This document shows, piece after piece, positions 10,641 through 22,345 of a DNA stretch of 64,000 nucleotides (position 1 is the first letter of the stretch; each line of letters begins with the position of its first letter). The stretch covers positions 448,470,910 to 448,534,909 of the forward strand of contig CM062289.1 of the NCBI GenBank assembly GCA_031216915.1, read 5' to 3'. The DNA is from Pictodentalium vernedei. Its lineage: Eukaryota; Mollusca; Scaphopoda; Dentaliida; Dentaliidae. The notes beneath the pieces were generated by a model. The model made no database searches. It was not told where the DNA came from and worked only from the letters and a program-made list of their open reading frames with translations. The translations under genes were made by a program, and so were the position numbers.

Positions 10641-11790
10641 TATGTGTACCCATACTATGTATGGTACACATAATGCCGGCATCCGGGTGACCATCCGTCG
10701 TTCGTCCATCCTTTGTCCGTTCATCCGTTTGTCCGTCCGGCGTCCGTATCCATTTCTTTGTCATTCGATAACTTGAAAAATATTGCTTGGATTGTCAAGT
10801 TACTTTATATTTGTGTTCAAGTTACTGATGTGCCGAGCTGTATAGTTTTTGGTGTAAGTCGGATAATTTGATCCTGAGATATTAACCCTTTATCCTTCAA
10901 ATTGAAAATTCCTCCAATCCCTTTGGCATTCGATAACTTGAAAAATATTGCTTGGATTGTCTAGTTACTTTATATTTGTGTTCAGGTTACTGATTTGCCG
11001 AGCTGTATAGTTTTTGGTGTAAATCTGATGATTTGATCCCGAGATATTAACCCTTTATCCTTCAAATTGAAAATTCCTCCAATCTCTTTTGGCATTCGAT
11101 AACTTGAAAAATATTGCTTGGATTGTCAAGTTACTTTATATTTGTGTTCAGGTTACTGATGTGCTGAGCTGTATAGTTTTTGGTGTAAATCGGATAATTT
11201 GATCCTGAGATATTAACCCTTTATCCTTCAAATTGAAAATTCCTCCAATCCTTTTGGCATTCGATAACTTGAAAAATATTGCTTGGATTGTCTAGTTACT
11301 TTATATTTGTGTTAAGGTTACTGATGTGCCGAGCTGTATAGTTTTTGGTGTAAATCTGATGATTTGATCCCGAGATATTAACCCTTTATCCTTCAAATTG
11401 AAAATTCCTCCAATCCCGATGGCATTCGATAACTTGAAAAATACTACTTGGATTGTCTAGTTACTTTATATTTGTGTTCAGGTTACTGATGTGCTGAGCT
11501 GTATAGTTTTTGGTATAAATCTGATAATTTGATCTGGAGATATTAACCCCCTTTATCCTTCAAATTGAAAATTCCTCCAATCCCTTTGGCATGAGATAAC
11601 TCAAAAAATATCAATCCGATTGTCATGTTACTTTATATATTTATTCAGGTTACTGATGTGCTGTGCTGTGTAGTTTTTTTTATGTAAATCTGATAATTTG
11701 ATCCAGAGATATTAACCCTTTATCCATCAAATTAGGCACTCCTCCAATCCATTTCTATATGTACCCATACGTTGTGTGGTGTACATTATG
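10641..11790 (+). repeat. Tandem array, unit about 167 bp, hairpin-bounded
   Basis: Six units beginning cattcgataacttgaaaaat at about 10768, 10929, 11093, 11259, 11428 and 11597. The left end has a hairpin (10641-10672, tgtacccata and its complement) and a run of cgtccgtccgtcc-like sequence. The right end repeats the hairpin sequence in degenerate form at 11757-11790. The first four or five units are nearly identical and the last is diverged. Confidence 0.8.
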
Positions 11791-11887
11791 TCAGCATCCG
11801 TGGTGGCCCTCCGTCATACAGCTTTCTACTAATTGCACGTATGGGTACACATCTGACGATTTCATCGGCCTATTTTTTTATATTATT

Positions 11888-13938
11888 AGCTTAACTTGAC
11901 ATAGTCAAGATAAGCTATTGCCATCATGCGTGCGGAAGTCTGTTAGTTTGTCTCTGAGTCTGTTCACATTTTCCTATAGCACGGGCTACACCCCGCAGTT
12001 CTTGTCTGATCGTCACAAAATTTCATAGGCAGGTTTGGGGGTCATGTCTAGATGAGAATGTCCCCTTTTGGTCGTGATCGGTCAACCGGTATGGCTGCCC
12101 GAGCCCAAAACCCGAAAACCATTAGCACAGTCTACAGGTCGTATTTATGAAGGGATTTCATTGTAACTTGGTAGGTTGCCTCTGTATAATGCCTAGATGA
12201 GAACGTCCCCTTTTGGGCATGATCTGTCAACCGTGATGGCTACCCAAGCCCGAAACCCAAAAACTTTTAGCACAGTCTGCAGGTCATGTTTAATATGGAG
12301 GGATTTCATTGTAACTTGGTAAGATGACTCCTTATGATGTCCAGATGAGAATTTCCCCATTTGGGCATGATCTGCCAACCGTGACGACTGCCCGAGCCCA
12401 AAAACCTTTAGCACAGTCTACAGGTCATATTTATTGAGGAATCTCATTGTAACTTAGTGGGTTGACTTCATATAATGTCTAGATGAGAAAGTCCCCTTTT
12501 GGTCCTGATTGGGCAACTGTGACTGCTACAGGGGCCCAAAGCCCAAAAACTTTTAGCACAGTCTACAGGTCATATTTATGAAGGGATTTCATTGTAACTT
12601 GGTAGGATGACTCCAAATAATGTCTAGATGAGAACGTCCCATTTTGATCGCGATCATTCAGCCTTGATGGGTGCCCGAGCCCAAAAACCTTTAGCATAGG
12701 CAAAAGGTCATATTTATTGAAGGATTTCATTGTAACCTGTTAGGTTGACTCCATATAATGCCTAGATGATGACATCCCCTTTTGGTCGTAATTGGTCAAC
12801 TGTGATGGCTACAGGTGCCTGAAGTCCGAAAACCTTTAGCACAGTCTACAGGTCATATTTATAAAGGGATTTCAGTGTAACTTCGTAGTATCACTCTAGA
12901 TGATGCCCAGATGAGATTGTCCCCTTTGGTTGCGATCATTCAACTATGATGGCTGCCCGAGCCCGAAAACCTTTAGCACAGTCTACAGGTCATATTTATG
13001 AAGGGATTTCATTGTAACTTGGTAGGTTGACTTCATATAATGTCTAGATGAGAACGTCACTTCATTGTAACTTCGTAGGATCACTCAAGGTGATGCCCAG
13101 ATGAGAGTGTCCCCTTTTGGTTGCGATCATTCAACCATGATGGCCGCCCAAAGCCTGAAAACTTTTAGCACAGTCTTGAGGTTCATATTTATCATTTTTA
13201 TGAAGGGTTTTCATTGTAACTTGGTAGGTTTGACTTCATATAATGTCTAGATGAGCACAGCCCCTTTTGGACACCATTAGGCAACTGTGACGGCTACAGG
13301 GGCCTGAATCCCGAAAACCTTTAGCACAGTCTACAGGTGATATTTATGAAGGGATTTCATTGTACATTTGTAGGATGACTCCAAATAATGTCTAGATGAG
13401 AACGACCCCTTTTGGTCGCGACCATTCAGCCTTGATGGCTGCTCGAGCCCAAACCCTTTAGCACAGTCTACGGGTCATATTTATGAAGGGATTTCATTGT
13501 GACTTGGTAGGTTGACTTCATATAATGTCTAGATAAGAGCGTCCCCTTTGGACGCAATTGGAAAACTGACGGCTACAGGGCCCCGAAAACCTTTAGCACA
13601 GTCTACAGGCCATATTTATGAAGGGATTTCAATGTAACTTGATAGGATGACTCGTTTTGGAATAATTTCACTGTAACTTGGTAACTTTCGTTGATATATG
13701 TTAACTGTGAGGGCCACATACATTAACTGTGAGGTCATATTAACCCACCCCTCAGCTCTTTATTACAGTGTACACGTATTATTTTTATCAAAAACAGCAT
13801 ACAGGGAACAGAAATGAACATATTCCCAATTATCATAATTCTTGTCTTTTTTCATAATCCTTTCATAAACATTGAACATTATCCTTTTCATCAAACACAA
13901 CACACAAGTTGAGCTACAGTGTCATTGACACTTTCATT
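11888..13938 (+). mobile_element. Hairpin-bounded element carrying about 11 units of 145 bp
   Basis: The left end is a hairpin agcttaacttgac-ata-gtcaagataagct (11888-11916); the right end is agtgtcattgacact (13918-13932) then ttcatt. In between are about eleven units of 135-195 bp marked by tttagcacagtctacaggtc and ttcattgtaacttggtagg. The final 200 bp before the right hairpin is unique and is conserved in the inverted copy at 51453-52893. No coding frame spans it. Confidence 0.75.
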
Positions 13939-14129
13939 ATTTATATTAAGGGTTAGGGCCAGGTCAGGGTTGGGGTTAGCGTTAGTTACTATCAAGCATT
14001 ACGTTAGGGGATTTAACCATGTCTATACCCCCAAAAATTTTACCGAAAAAACAGGGTTTTAACCGTTGTCCGAACGAATTAAAATGATCAATTTTTCTGT
14101 AAAAAATATAGCCCACAACTCCCATTTTC

Positions 14130-14560
14130 AAGAACGTCCTTCCATCTGTCCATCCATTAACTGTTGTTTGTCCATGTGATAACTTGAAAACAATGCATCC
14201 AACAAAGATTGTTTTTTTTATGGTTGATTAGTCATGACTAGAGGATGGTTCCTTTCGATAATCAGCATTCTGGCATATCCAATATGGCCACCACGGCAGC
14301 CATCTTGGATTTTCAGGGACTAATGATTGTCCACGCGATAATTTGAAGGTAAAAGATCCAACAGGTACAGCTTTTTATTAATCATGACTAGCAGATGTTT
14401 ATGATTGATTAATCATGACTGGAGGATTGTTCCTTTCGATAATCAGCATTCTGGCATGTCCAATATGGCCACCATGGCAAACATCTGAGCGTTTTGGTGA
14501 CTAGTGATTCTCCACGCAATAACTTGAAAACAATATACTCAACTTTAATGGGTCGTAAGC
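14130..14560 (+). repeat. Tandem array, unit about 180-250 bp, two copies
   Basis: Blocks gataacttgaaaacaat, gattagtcatgactag, tttcgataatcagcattctg and ccaatatggccacca occur twice. The start has ccttccatctgtccatcc, as in neighbouring arrays. Confidence 0.55.
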
Positions 14561-14703
14561 CAGGAATGTACAATTATTTTTTAAGGAATTATTGACCTTT
14601 TCCATCTAAAAATTTCTTCAGAAGCACAATTTGTTCATAGGCGGCCGTATATTGATTCACTGTCTGATGGTGCACTTGTTTTACTTTATTTTATTTGTTT
14701 ATT

Positions 14704-15872
14704 AGCTGTACTTGACATAATCAAGATAAGCTATTGCCATCACGCGTGCGGATGTCTGTTAGTCTGTTCACATTTTCCTTTAGCACGGGCTACACCCCGC
14801 AGTTCTTGTCTGATCGTCACAAAATTTCATACGCAGGTTTGGGGTCATGTCTTGATGAGAATGTCCCCTTTTCGTCGCGATCGGGCAACCGGTATGGCTG
14901 TCCGAGCCCAAAACTCGAAAACCTTTAGCACAGTCTACAGGTCGTATTTATGAAGGGATTTCACTCTAACTTGGTAGGATGCCTCTTTAACGAGAACGTC
15001 CCCTTTTGGCCATGATCAATCAACCGTGATGGCTGCCCATGCCCGAAACTCAAAAACTTGTAGCACAGTCTGCAGATCATGTTTAATATGGAGGGAATTC
15101 ATTGTAACTTGGTAGGATGACTCCTTATGATCTCTAGATGAGAATTTCCCCATTTGGCGTGCTCTGCCAATTGTGACGACTGCCCGAGCCCAAAACCCGA
15201 AAACATTTAGCACAGTCTACAGGTCATATTTATTGAGGAATTTCATTGTGACTTGATGGGTTGACTTCATACAATGTCTAGATGAGAAAGACACCTTTTG
15301 GTCCTGATTGGGCAACTGTGATGGCTACAGGGGCCTGAAGCCCGAATACCTTTAGCACAGTGTACAGGTCATATTTATGAAGGGATTTCATTGTAACTTG
15401 GTAGGATGACTCCAAATAATGTCTAGATGAGAACGTCCTATTGTGATCACGACCATTCAGCCTTGATGGGTGCCCGAGCCCAAAAACCTTTAGCATAGGC
15501 AAAAGGTCATATTTATGGAAGGATTTCATTGTAACCTGTTGTGTTCACTCCATATAATGCCTAGATGATGATATCCCCTTTTGGTCGTGATTGGTCAACT
15601 GTGATGGCTACAGGTGCCCGAAGCCCGAAAACCTTGAGCACAGTGTACAGGTCCTAATTATAAAGTGATTTCAGTGTAACTTCGTAGGATCACTCCAGAT
15701 GAGATTGTCCCCTTTGGTTGCTATCATTCAACCATGATGGCTGCCCGAGCCCGAAAACCTTTAGCACAGTCTACAGGTCATATTTATTAAGGGATTTCAT
15801 TGTAATTCGGTAGGTTGACTTCATATAATGTCTAGATGAGAACGTCTCCTTTTGGACACGATTGGGCAACTG
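14704..15872 (+). mobile_element. Second copy of the 145-bp-array element, 3' truncated
   Basis: Begins with the same hairpin (cttgacataatcaag, 14704-14731) and leader as 11888. It carries about seven units and breaks off at 15872 into a SINE body fragment (cagtacgccttagtacacagc, 15873-15910), so the right hairpin is absent. Confidence 0.75.
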
Positions 15873-15910
15873 TGGCAGTACGCCTTAGTACACAGCGCCA
15901 CCCATATAAC

Positions 15911-16177
15911 TTTAGAATTCAGTCATAGACTGCATGTTGGGGCATCTGTTCTGTTGCAGTAAAAGTAAAAAGAGTTTGTGTCCTGATGATGTGGCTGAAT
16001 TTTCTTTCCAATCGGGACGTATAAGCCAGTCCCCCCCCCCCCCCCACCCGCAATCGGTCATCTTTGCGACCCCTCCCGCAGCATCGCCTAAGCGTTAAAT
16101 TATATCCTCATTCGCGAAAATCCGTATTGATTGATTCTCATAAACTCCGGCAGCGGGAATCAGTTTTCGGTTCTTAA
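15911..16177. other. No feature recognised
   Basis: Contains a C-run at about 16030-16045 and otherwise unique sequence; nothing is coding. Confidence 0.35.
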
Positions 16178-16394
16178 CCCTTTACCCAACATAACGGTCA
16201 AAACCAGCCAGCGCTATTCTCAAAAATCGCCAATTAATTTTCATTATTTTTTTCACTCTTTTGTCCCAAAAACATAGATTATGACCCCTCGTTGGAACGA
16301 GCTCGTTCCAACGAGGGGTCAAAGCCTATGTTTTTGAGACAACAAATGAGAAAAAATAGTTTTTCAAGAATACTTTTTGCAAGTGTCGTCTGCA
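16178..16394. mobile_element. TTAA-type MITE, right end truncated
   Basis: TTAA at 16174-16177, then ccctttacccaacataacgg. The central palindrome ttggaacgagctcgttccaa is intact. The right arm ends after gcaagtgtcgtctgc without a terminal repeat. Confidence 0.8.
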
Positions 16395-16439
16395 GTAGTA
16401 GGAGAGGATGAAACGGGGCTCATTGGTCGGATCTCATGC

Positions 16440-16650
16440 AGGATCTCATATGTGACGTCATAGTCACGTGACCCAGTGGCGCCATGTTTGGTTGTCATGG
16501 TAACCCGCGTGAGCGGCCATCTTGTAACGTCATCTTAATAGTGATACGTGGTTTGAGTGCGCATGCGCAGCGCGTGTTGTTAGGGTGATACGTGTTTCCG
16601 TCGTCCATTTTGTATACTGGAGGCCGCCATCTTGGTTTCTATGGTAGCAC
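16440..16650. promoter_or_regulatory. Cluster of promoter-type motifs, possible promoter remnant
   Basis: Within 190 bp are a perfect CRE TGACGTCA (16453-16460), the E-box palindrome TCACGTGA (16464-16471), two GCCATCTTG motifs (16516-16524, 16626-16634) of the YY1 type, and TGCGCATGCGCA (16558-16569) of the NRF-1 type. The patch is CpG-rich relative to its surroundings. No adjacent gene is seen, so this may be a dead promoter, an unseen first exon, or a transposon-borne promoter. Confidence 0.3.
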
Positions 16651-16679
16651 GTGGTTGCTATGTTACCAAAGGCCTATAA

Positions 16680-17100
16680 CAAGACGGGGTATGTTCGGAG
16701 TGTATGTTCGATTGAACAGGAGTAATTTCCCAATTCGTTGAATTACAACAAACAACCCGACAAACCCTTCAAATCACCAAAAACGACTTTATTTACTACG
16801 GATTCCCCATTTTATCGGTGTAGCACGTAGTGCGATAGTACCAAGGGGGTGCAGGGGTGCGTTCGATTGAATAGGAGTAATTTTCTGGCTTAGAATTATT
16901 CCCAGAATTCTCGAAGAATTACCACAAACAACCCCCAGCAAGTTGTTTTACTAGTTCGAATTTCCCACTAAATCCTCGTTGTTGTCCGCAAGAATTCTTT
17001 TGAGATCTATCAAACTTTTAACTTATAATAGTACCGAGCGGGGGCCCGTGGGTACGTTCCTTGCACAAGAGTAATGTTTTTCCCCCAATAAATTGTATAA
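16680..17100 (+). repeat. Diverged tandem array, unit about 165 bp
   Basis: The block gttcgattgaayaggagtaattt, followed by ttaccacaaacaaccc-like sequence, occurs at about 16705 and 16870. A third, weaker start (acgttccttgcacaagagtaat) lies at about 17050. Confidence 0.5.
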
Positions 17101-17257
17101 GAGTAGTGCTATAGGGCAAATTTCTTTGGTCATTACCCAGAATCCTCTATTTTTTATATAGTTTCTATTTTTAGTAACATCCTTAAATAACCCCATCACT
17201 ATTTTAATATGTTCATTAACTTTGTTTTTTAATGTGAGGATCATGTATATAAATTAT

Positions 17258-17545
17258 AACTAACCAATCAGATTGCTGGATTTCCCGTAATCTCTATGCA
17301 GAGTTATCTCCCTTGTGTATATCAAAAGCATTCCCAAAGCCAATAAGCAATCGAGCAGTTACTGAAAAGTCATTGCTTGAATGACTCGAAGCCCATCGAG
17401 CAAATGAGCTTTAGAGTAATTGCTCGATCGAGTGACTCGACATATTGCTCGAACGACTCGAAGTCCATCGAGCAAATGAGCAATCGAGTAATTGCTCGAT
17501 CGAGTGACTCCTCAAACGACTCTTCAACTGATTTCAGTATTTGAG
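17258..17545 (+). repeat. Dispersed repeat with ctcga-rich direct repeats
   Basis: Blocks accaatcagattgct, ttatctcccttgtgtat and gactcgaagcccatcgagc. The unit with gagcaatcgagtaattgctcg is duplicated internally. A related copy lies at 50845-51030. Confidence 0.6.
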
Positions 17546-18242
17546 GATACCTATGACGATCACTGTCGATATTTTGGATACTGACAGTTTTTTTTTTAAT
17601 CGGTTAAGTTGGTAACTGGTTTCAAACCGGTTATCCGGTTAACCATTTCAGCATTAGTTCTTGTGCCTCCCATTCCCGAGTACTGTGGATTCCTTCATCT
17701 GTAAAACTGTCCATGCCCCATGTGACTTTAACTGTTGAAAGTGTTAAAGCCAAAATAAATAAGTAAATAAATAAATAAATAATGATTTTATATATTTTTC
17801 AAAGTAAATGTGTTTTTTTTCTTTAACCCTTACCGTTTTCGAAAAAATATATGTTTTTTAATCCTGAAGATAAAATATTTTAATATCCTGAAGATAATAT
17901 AATGTGTACAGCCCTGGTTGGATATTATAGTTACATCGGGTGAATGATTAACGCCCAGTTGGAATACTATTTTGAGCTCGTGTGAGAAAGGTAATTTTGG
18001 GCGCAACTGTATTTTAATATCTTCATTTTTACTCTCTCGACACCCGCGATTATGTTGTCAGAGTTATTTTAATAACTTTCATTGAATGACTCAGAAACCT
18101 TTTTTAAGGGATTAATTTGCTGTGTGGAATTCTTAATGCACTAGAAAGAATAACATATTAATAATAAAAATAAATGAATGCATAAAAATGTTGTTTTTGA
18201 AAGTTTAGGCTTCTTAACTTCAGTATTACGTTAAACCGTTAA
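17546..18242. other. Fragments only: hAT-like end and SINE tail
   Basis: At 17600-17655 a ggttaaccatttcagcatta end resembles the hAT-like MITE terminus. At 17700-17782 a SINE tail (ctgtaaaactgtcc then aaataaataa repeats) is visible. The remainder is unassigned. Confidence 0.4.
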
Positions 18243-18487
18243 CCCTTTACCTAACCTGAAAAGCAGACGACACTTGCAAAAATAATTCTTGAATAACTAT
18301 TTTTTTTCATTTTTTTGTCTCAAAAACATAGGTTATGACCCCTCGTTGGAACGAGCTCGACGAGCTCGTTCCAACGAGGGGTCATAACCTATGTTTTTGA
18401 GACAAAAAATGAAAAAAATAATGAAAATTAATCGGCGATTTTTGAGAATAGCGCTGGCCGGTTTTGGCCGTTACGTTAGGTAAAGGG
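18243..18487. mobile_element. TTAA-type MITE, best-preserved copy
   Basis: TTAA on both sides (18239-18242, 18488-18491). Termini ccctttacctaac and gttaggtaaaggg are perfect inverses. The left arm has gcagacgacacttgc and the right arm has gccggttttggccgtta. The central palindrome, from gtctcaaaaacataggttat to its complement, has arms of over 60 bp centred on gagctcgacgagctc. About 245 bp with no ORF. Confidence 0.9.
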
Positions 18488-18491
18488 TTAA

Positions 18492-18712
18492 AGTATCGGT
18501 ACAAAACCGGCCAGCGTTACTCTAAAAAATACCATTTAATTTTTATTATTTTTTCATTTTGTCTCAAAATCATAGTTTATGACCCATCATTGTAACGATC
18601 ACGTTGAGCTCGTTCCAATGAGGGTTCAGAAGCTATGTTTTTGACGCAAACAAAATAGTTACTGAAGAATTTCGTTTTCAAGTGCCATGTACCTTACGTG
18701 TTAGGTAAAGGG
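18492..18712. mobile_element. TTAA-type MITE, tandem neighbour in opposite orientation
   Basis: Starts directly after the TTAA of the preceding copy, with the 'aaaaccggccagcg' arm first. It ends gttaggtaaaggg, with TTAT after it. The left terminus is eroded and the centre is partly diverged (gatcacgttgagctcg). Confidence 0.7.
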
Positions 18713-18724
18713 TTATCTTGAGAG

Positions 18725-19105
18725 CTGCTGAACCCACATTCGGACTTGACCTGCGTATTCACGAGACAAACCTATGTACAAAAATTGGTGTTGATTCAAT
18801 AACTGAAACTAAAGTTATCATCCGGACATCCAATTTTCGAAGTTAAAAAAAAAGGAAAATGGACCATACCTCAGACAACATTGGTTGGACTTGACCTGCG
18901 TATTCTTGAGACAAACCTATGTCCAAATTTGGGGTTGATTCAATTACTCAAACTGAAGTTTTCAGCCGATATTCGGAATTTACTAAATCATTTGGTTTTG
19001 ATTCGATGACCGAAACTTTAGTTATCACTCCGGACGGACGGACGGAGGGACGCACGGACGGACGCAGCTGCTTACAATAGTCCTCCGACAAAATGTCGGG
19101 GGGAC
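18725..19105 (+). repeat. Tandem repeat (about 170 bp, two units) with terminal hairpin
   Basis: Block gacttgacctgcgtattc then gagacaaacctatgt, ttgattcaat and aaactaaagtt occurs twice (18738, 18890). It ends with ggacggacggacggaggg and the hairpin ctccgacaaaatgtcgggg (about 19082-19100). Same architecture as the arrays at 6735 and 10641. Confidence 0.6.
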
Positions 19106-19171
19106 AAATAAAAGAAGTAGGCCCGAAACGTTCGTTTATTAGTGTTATTTTAAAGAATTACTTTCGTTTAA

Positions 19172-19416
19172 CCCTTTGCCCAGCGTAACGGCCCAAACCA
19201 GCCAGCGCTAGTCACAAAAATCGCCGATTAATTTTCATTATTTTTTTCATTTTTTGTCTCAAAAACATAGGTTATGACTCCTCTTTGGAACAAGCTCGTC
19301 GAGCTCATTCCAATGAGGGGTCATAACCTATGTTTTGGGGACAAAAAATAAAAAAAAAGAAGTCATTCAAGAATTTTGTTTGCAAGTGTCGTCTGCTTTT
19401 CATGGTAGGTAAAGGG
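19172..19416. mobile_element. TTAA-type MITE
   Basis: TTAA both sides (19168-19171, 19417-19420). ccctttgccc left, ggtaaaggg right; centre ggaacaagctcgtcgagctc. Orientation opposite to 18243. Confidence 0.85.
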
Positions 19417-19420
19417 TTAA

Positions 19421-20167
19421 CAAGGCCGTACCAATGATGGGTTTCAAGCTGTGTCTCGAGAGGAAAAAGAATAACAGTTAATTTATCAGGTGGCTCTTTT
19501 GTGTAGAAAGCTGTGAGCGACTTCTGACATTTTGTTGGCACGAAGTTTTTGTTTCGCCCCAGAAGATCAAAACTTCTGACCCAACTAACTTCCTGTATAT
19601 TTCGAACAGCTGGAATTACTTCGAATTTCCGTTGTGTCGTTGCTCATTGAAAATTTGAGGATGGGCTACTTTTGTCGGCACTGGGGCTTATTCCCCTTAT
19701 TCCGGGTCTGGTCCGAAAGTCGAAGACAGATAAAATGTTTCTGAGAGCATTATAATATTTGTGCAGTCGCAAATCTCCGAAATGATCTATACAGATTTAG
19801 ATTATCTACACCATATTATGTAATATAAAAAACATTAGCCGTGATGGCAAACTGGAGTGTCTGTGTCATTGACTACCAGCAACAACAATGGTACATGTTA
19901 CAGTTATAGCAACAGGGAACTATTTTCTTATTTCATTTATTGATTTGTGATGGCGGCGATCGCTGATTAATTAAATGCTCAGTAAATGAGTCATATTGAA
20001 CGACACCTTGTGGTGGTTTCTCAGAAAGTTGGATCAATCTCACAAGTCTTTCGTGAAGGTAATTATTTCGCCCTCAAAGGTTAGCGAGTCCCAGTGTTGT
20101 TCATGGCGTGTTCATTGATCAATACAGTTTCTCGCATTAACTCAGATGGGGCGAAATAAAATAAAAA
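19421..20167. other. No feature recognised
   Basis: About 750 bp with no convincing coding frame, no tandem structure and no match to the repeat families of this window. Confidence 0.4.
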
Positions 20168-20549
20168 GCGAGATAGCTCAGCTGTTGTCCAAACATGGCC
20201 TCAAAGACCGCATTTTATTCCCCGTGGGAACCCCGGGAAGTAAGCAGCACTTGTTTACTGTGGTAAACCAGTTCCGCTTTACTAGTAAAATAGGACCCAG
20301 TCACCGATGCTTGGGGTGAAAGTCCTCTAAAATGGGCAACATGTTGATCAACGATTGACTAAACTTGACTTCATCTCCATGTTGTGTCACGATTAGCCAT
20401 GGTGCATAAATATGTGACGTTAACCGCCAACAAACAAACAAACCGCATTTTATTTTTTTGGGTTTGGAACGTCCTTTCAAAGGACGTTCCAAAGCCCAAA
20501 AAATTAAAATACGGTCTTTCAGACCATGTTTGGACTAGCTCAGCTGTGT
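20168..20549. mobile_element. Foldback element split by a SINE
   Basis: Outer arm agctcagctgttgtccaaac (about 20176-20195) is inverse to gtttggactagctcagctg (about 20528-20547). Next inward are ggcctcaaagaccgcatttt and its near complement. The centre is the palindrome ttggaacgtcctttcaaaggacgttccaa-like sequence at 20463-20495. A SINE (20220-20441) interrupts the left arm. Confidence 0.6.
20220..20441 (+). repeat. SINE with novel head, 13-bp target duplication
   Basis: Flanked by ACCGCATTTTATT at 20207-20219 and 20442-20454, an exact 13-bp duplication. The head starts ccccgtgggaaccccgggaa and carries no obvious tRNA or 5S box. The 3' part (gtcacgattagccatgg, aaatatgtgacgttaacc) is the tail seen on the tRNA-headed SINE, ending in (caaa)n. 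A near-identical copy lies at 25015-25241. Confidence 0.75.
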
Positions 20550-20682
20550 TTGGTACAGTAGATAGCTATGTTGCAGAGGCAAATCCAAGTGGAGGCGCCG
20601 GGAAGATGACCGATAGGTGGGTGTGTATGTGGAATCGTGGATGGGGGAGGGGCTGATTTATCTAGACTGGTGGCTCAAGTCT

Positions 20683-20763
20683 CGACTGATTAAGTATTCC
20701 AACTACATCATCAAGGCATGGACGAAGTCATGCCTTGATAATATAGCTGGAATATTAGTCAGT
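20683..20763. repeat. Palindrome, family P2
   Basis: Arms gactgattaagtattccaac and the complement around tcaaggcatg-gacgaag-tcatgccttga. A second member lies at 31746-31837. Confidence 0.7.
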
Positions 20764-20817
20764 GGGGGTTAAAGTTAAAAACCTCAAGACTTCTTGAAAA
20801 TTTTTTTGTGGATAAAT

Positions 20818-21155
20818 ATTTATTGATTAATGTTTAATGACAATTTAACAGCTAAGGTCATATCGCGTGGGTTTTACGGGTGGAGGAAGCCGGAGTACCC
20901 GGAGAGAACCACCGAGCAACGACGAGCAGCTGCCAGCTCCCCAACATCGTAACTCCGCACTGCAGCACAGACAGGGTTAGATTGGTTGAAGACATGCGCA
21001 CCGTCGACGTGCAGTACGCCTTAGTACACGGCGTCATCGTGCCCCCATGTGGACAATCGGGGTGAAGTGCCTTCTCCAAGGACACAACGCTGAAGTCCGA
21101 ATCGATCGCTCAGACGGTCACCCATCCAAGGATTAACCGGGCTCGACGTTGCTTT
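20818..21155 (-). repeat. 5S-headed SINE
   Basis: Read on the minus strand from 21155, the sequence gcaacgtcgagcccggttaa followed by tccttggatgggtgaccgtc matches the internal promoter part of 5S rRNA. The shared SINE body follows (gtccttggagaaggcac, cacgtcgacggtgcgc, ctccgggtactccgg, cccgtaaaac). The 5' end of the head is missing. Confidence 0.7.
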
Positions 21156-21239
21156 AATTTAATTTTCATTGGCAAGTCAATTGACAGGGTTATACTATAT
21201 TGCATCCTACATTTTCACACCCGGTTCGACTTGTGATCC

Positions 21240-21502
21240 TTCTGGCAAGGACGTGACAGTAAGGGGGGGGGGGGGGGGTGGGGGTGTTGTCATGCAACCC
21301 CAATCGCCCCAATCGCACCCAATATTTTCAGTTTTACATTTTAAGCTTTGGCCCACCAACAATTGAAAATATCATGCCTTATGGTAGTCAGGCGCGTAGC
21401 CAGGATATCAAAGTTAGGGGAGCAAGAGTATATCTAGGAGGGGGGTAGTTCAGCAGGGGGTAGCCGCTACGTTCAAATCGCTGAGTTGAACTACTAGTGT
21501 GT

Positions 21503-21533
<31 letters not shown>

Positions 21534-21860
21534 GGGGCTTACAAAATAGGAAGCGCAGCATTATCCGAGCCTGGTAGCGGCGATATGGGGATGAGCACAA
21601 TAGGGGGACATTCTTGCTGGAGGGGAGGGGGACTTTCCCGGGGAAAAAAATTAGAAATTCGAGAGCCAAAACGCAATTTCCTAGACTCGGAGTCCGTTTG
21701 TGTCCATAATTTATAAGTTGTGAAAGGCATAAAAAATTAGGCTACATCACCGGGGATGAGGGGGGGTGGTGGTGGTGGGGGGTGGGGGTGGACTGATTTT
21801 TTGGGGGGGGGGGGGGACAACCCCCACCCCCTTCCGCCCCCCCCCCCCCCCCATTGTTAC
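21240..21860. repeat. Low-complexity G/C runs and (GT)n
   Basis: G-runs at 21264-21277, 21518-21537 and 21804-21817, C-runs at 21836-21852, and (GT)8 at about 21498-21517. Open frames here are poly-glycine or poly-proline by-products. The region 21160-22070 has no gene. Confidence 0.7.
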
Positions 21861-22070
21861 GCCTCTGATGGTAGTAGATTTCGTGACATTTTGCCGTTTC
21901 GACCAGATGTTTAGTGGTTTGGGAACCACATTTTACGGGATTTTGCAGCTAGAGACAATACTGCAGTACTAATTTTCCATCTCTTGAACCCAAAGGTAAT
22001 ATATTTCGAACACAAGAGAGAGGGTGCATTCGGTTTTCTTCAGCAGTTGAAAATTCACAATCAGTATATC

Positions 22071-22138
22071 CGTCCCTTGAGTTCCAATGTGTTCTATGTG
22101 CATACTGGCACATAGAACACATTGGAACTCGGGGGACG
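22071..22138. repeat. Palindrome, family P1
   Basis: Arms gagttccaatgtgttctatg with a short loop around gcatactggc. The flanks cgtccc and gggacg complete it. A second copy lies at 46606-46674. Confidence 0.8.
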
Positions 22139-22243
22139 AATTGATCAAATTCTCACTGGGGAGGGGAGGAGGGTTACAGTTGGAAATTTCGAGGAGGCAC
22201 CCCCCCCCCCCTCCCCCCAAGAAGCGACGTCCTTGCGCTCTGG

Positions 22244-22345
22244 CTTAATCTTTTATCTAACGCAACGGCTAAAACTGACATTAAAATTTTCTTACACTTT
22301 TTTCAATTTAGCTTATGACCCCTCTCTGGGATAAGCTCTCCGTGT
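22244..22345. mobile_element. TTAA-type MITE, left part only
   Basis: Retains cttttatctaacgcaacgg, aaaactgac and agcttatgacccctc, then stops. Confidence 0.5.

Noticed and set aside
12193-15529. Frames with a recurring LKVFGLG pattern on the minus strand
   Set aside because: Translation of the 145-bp satellite units, which are not a multiple of three, so no frame persists.
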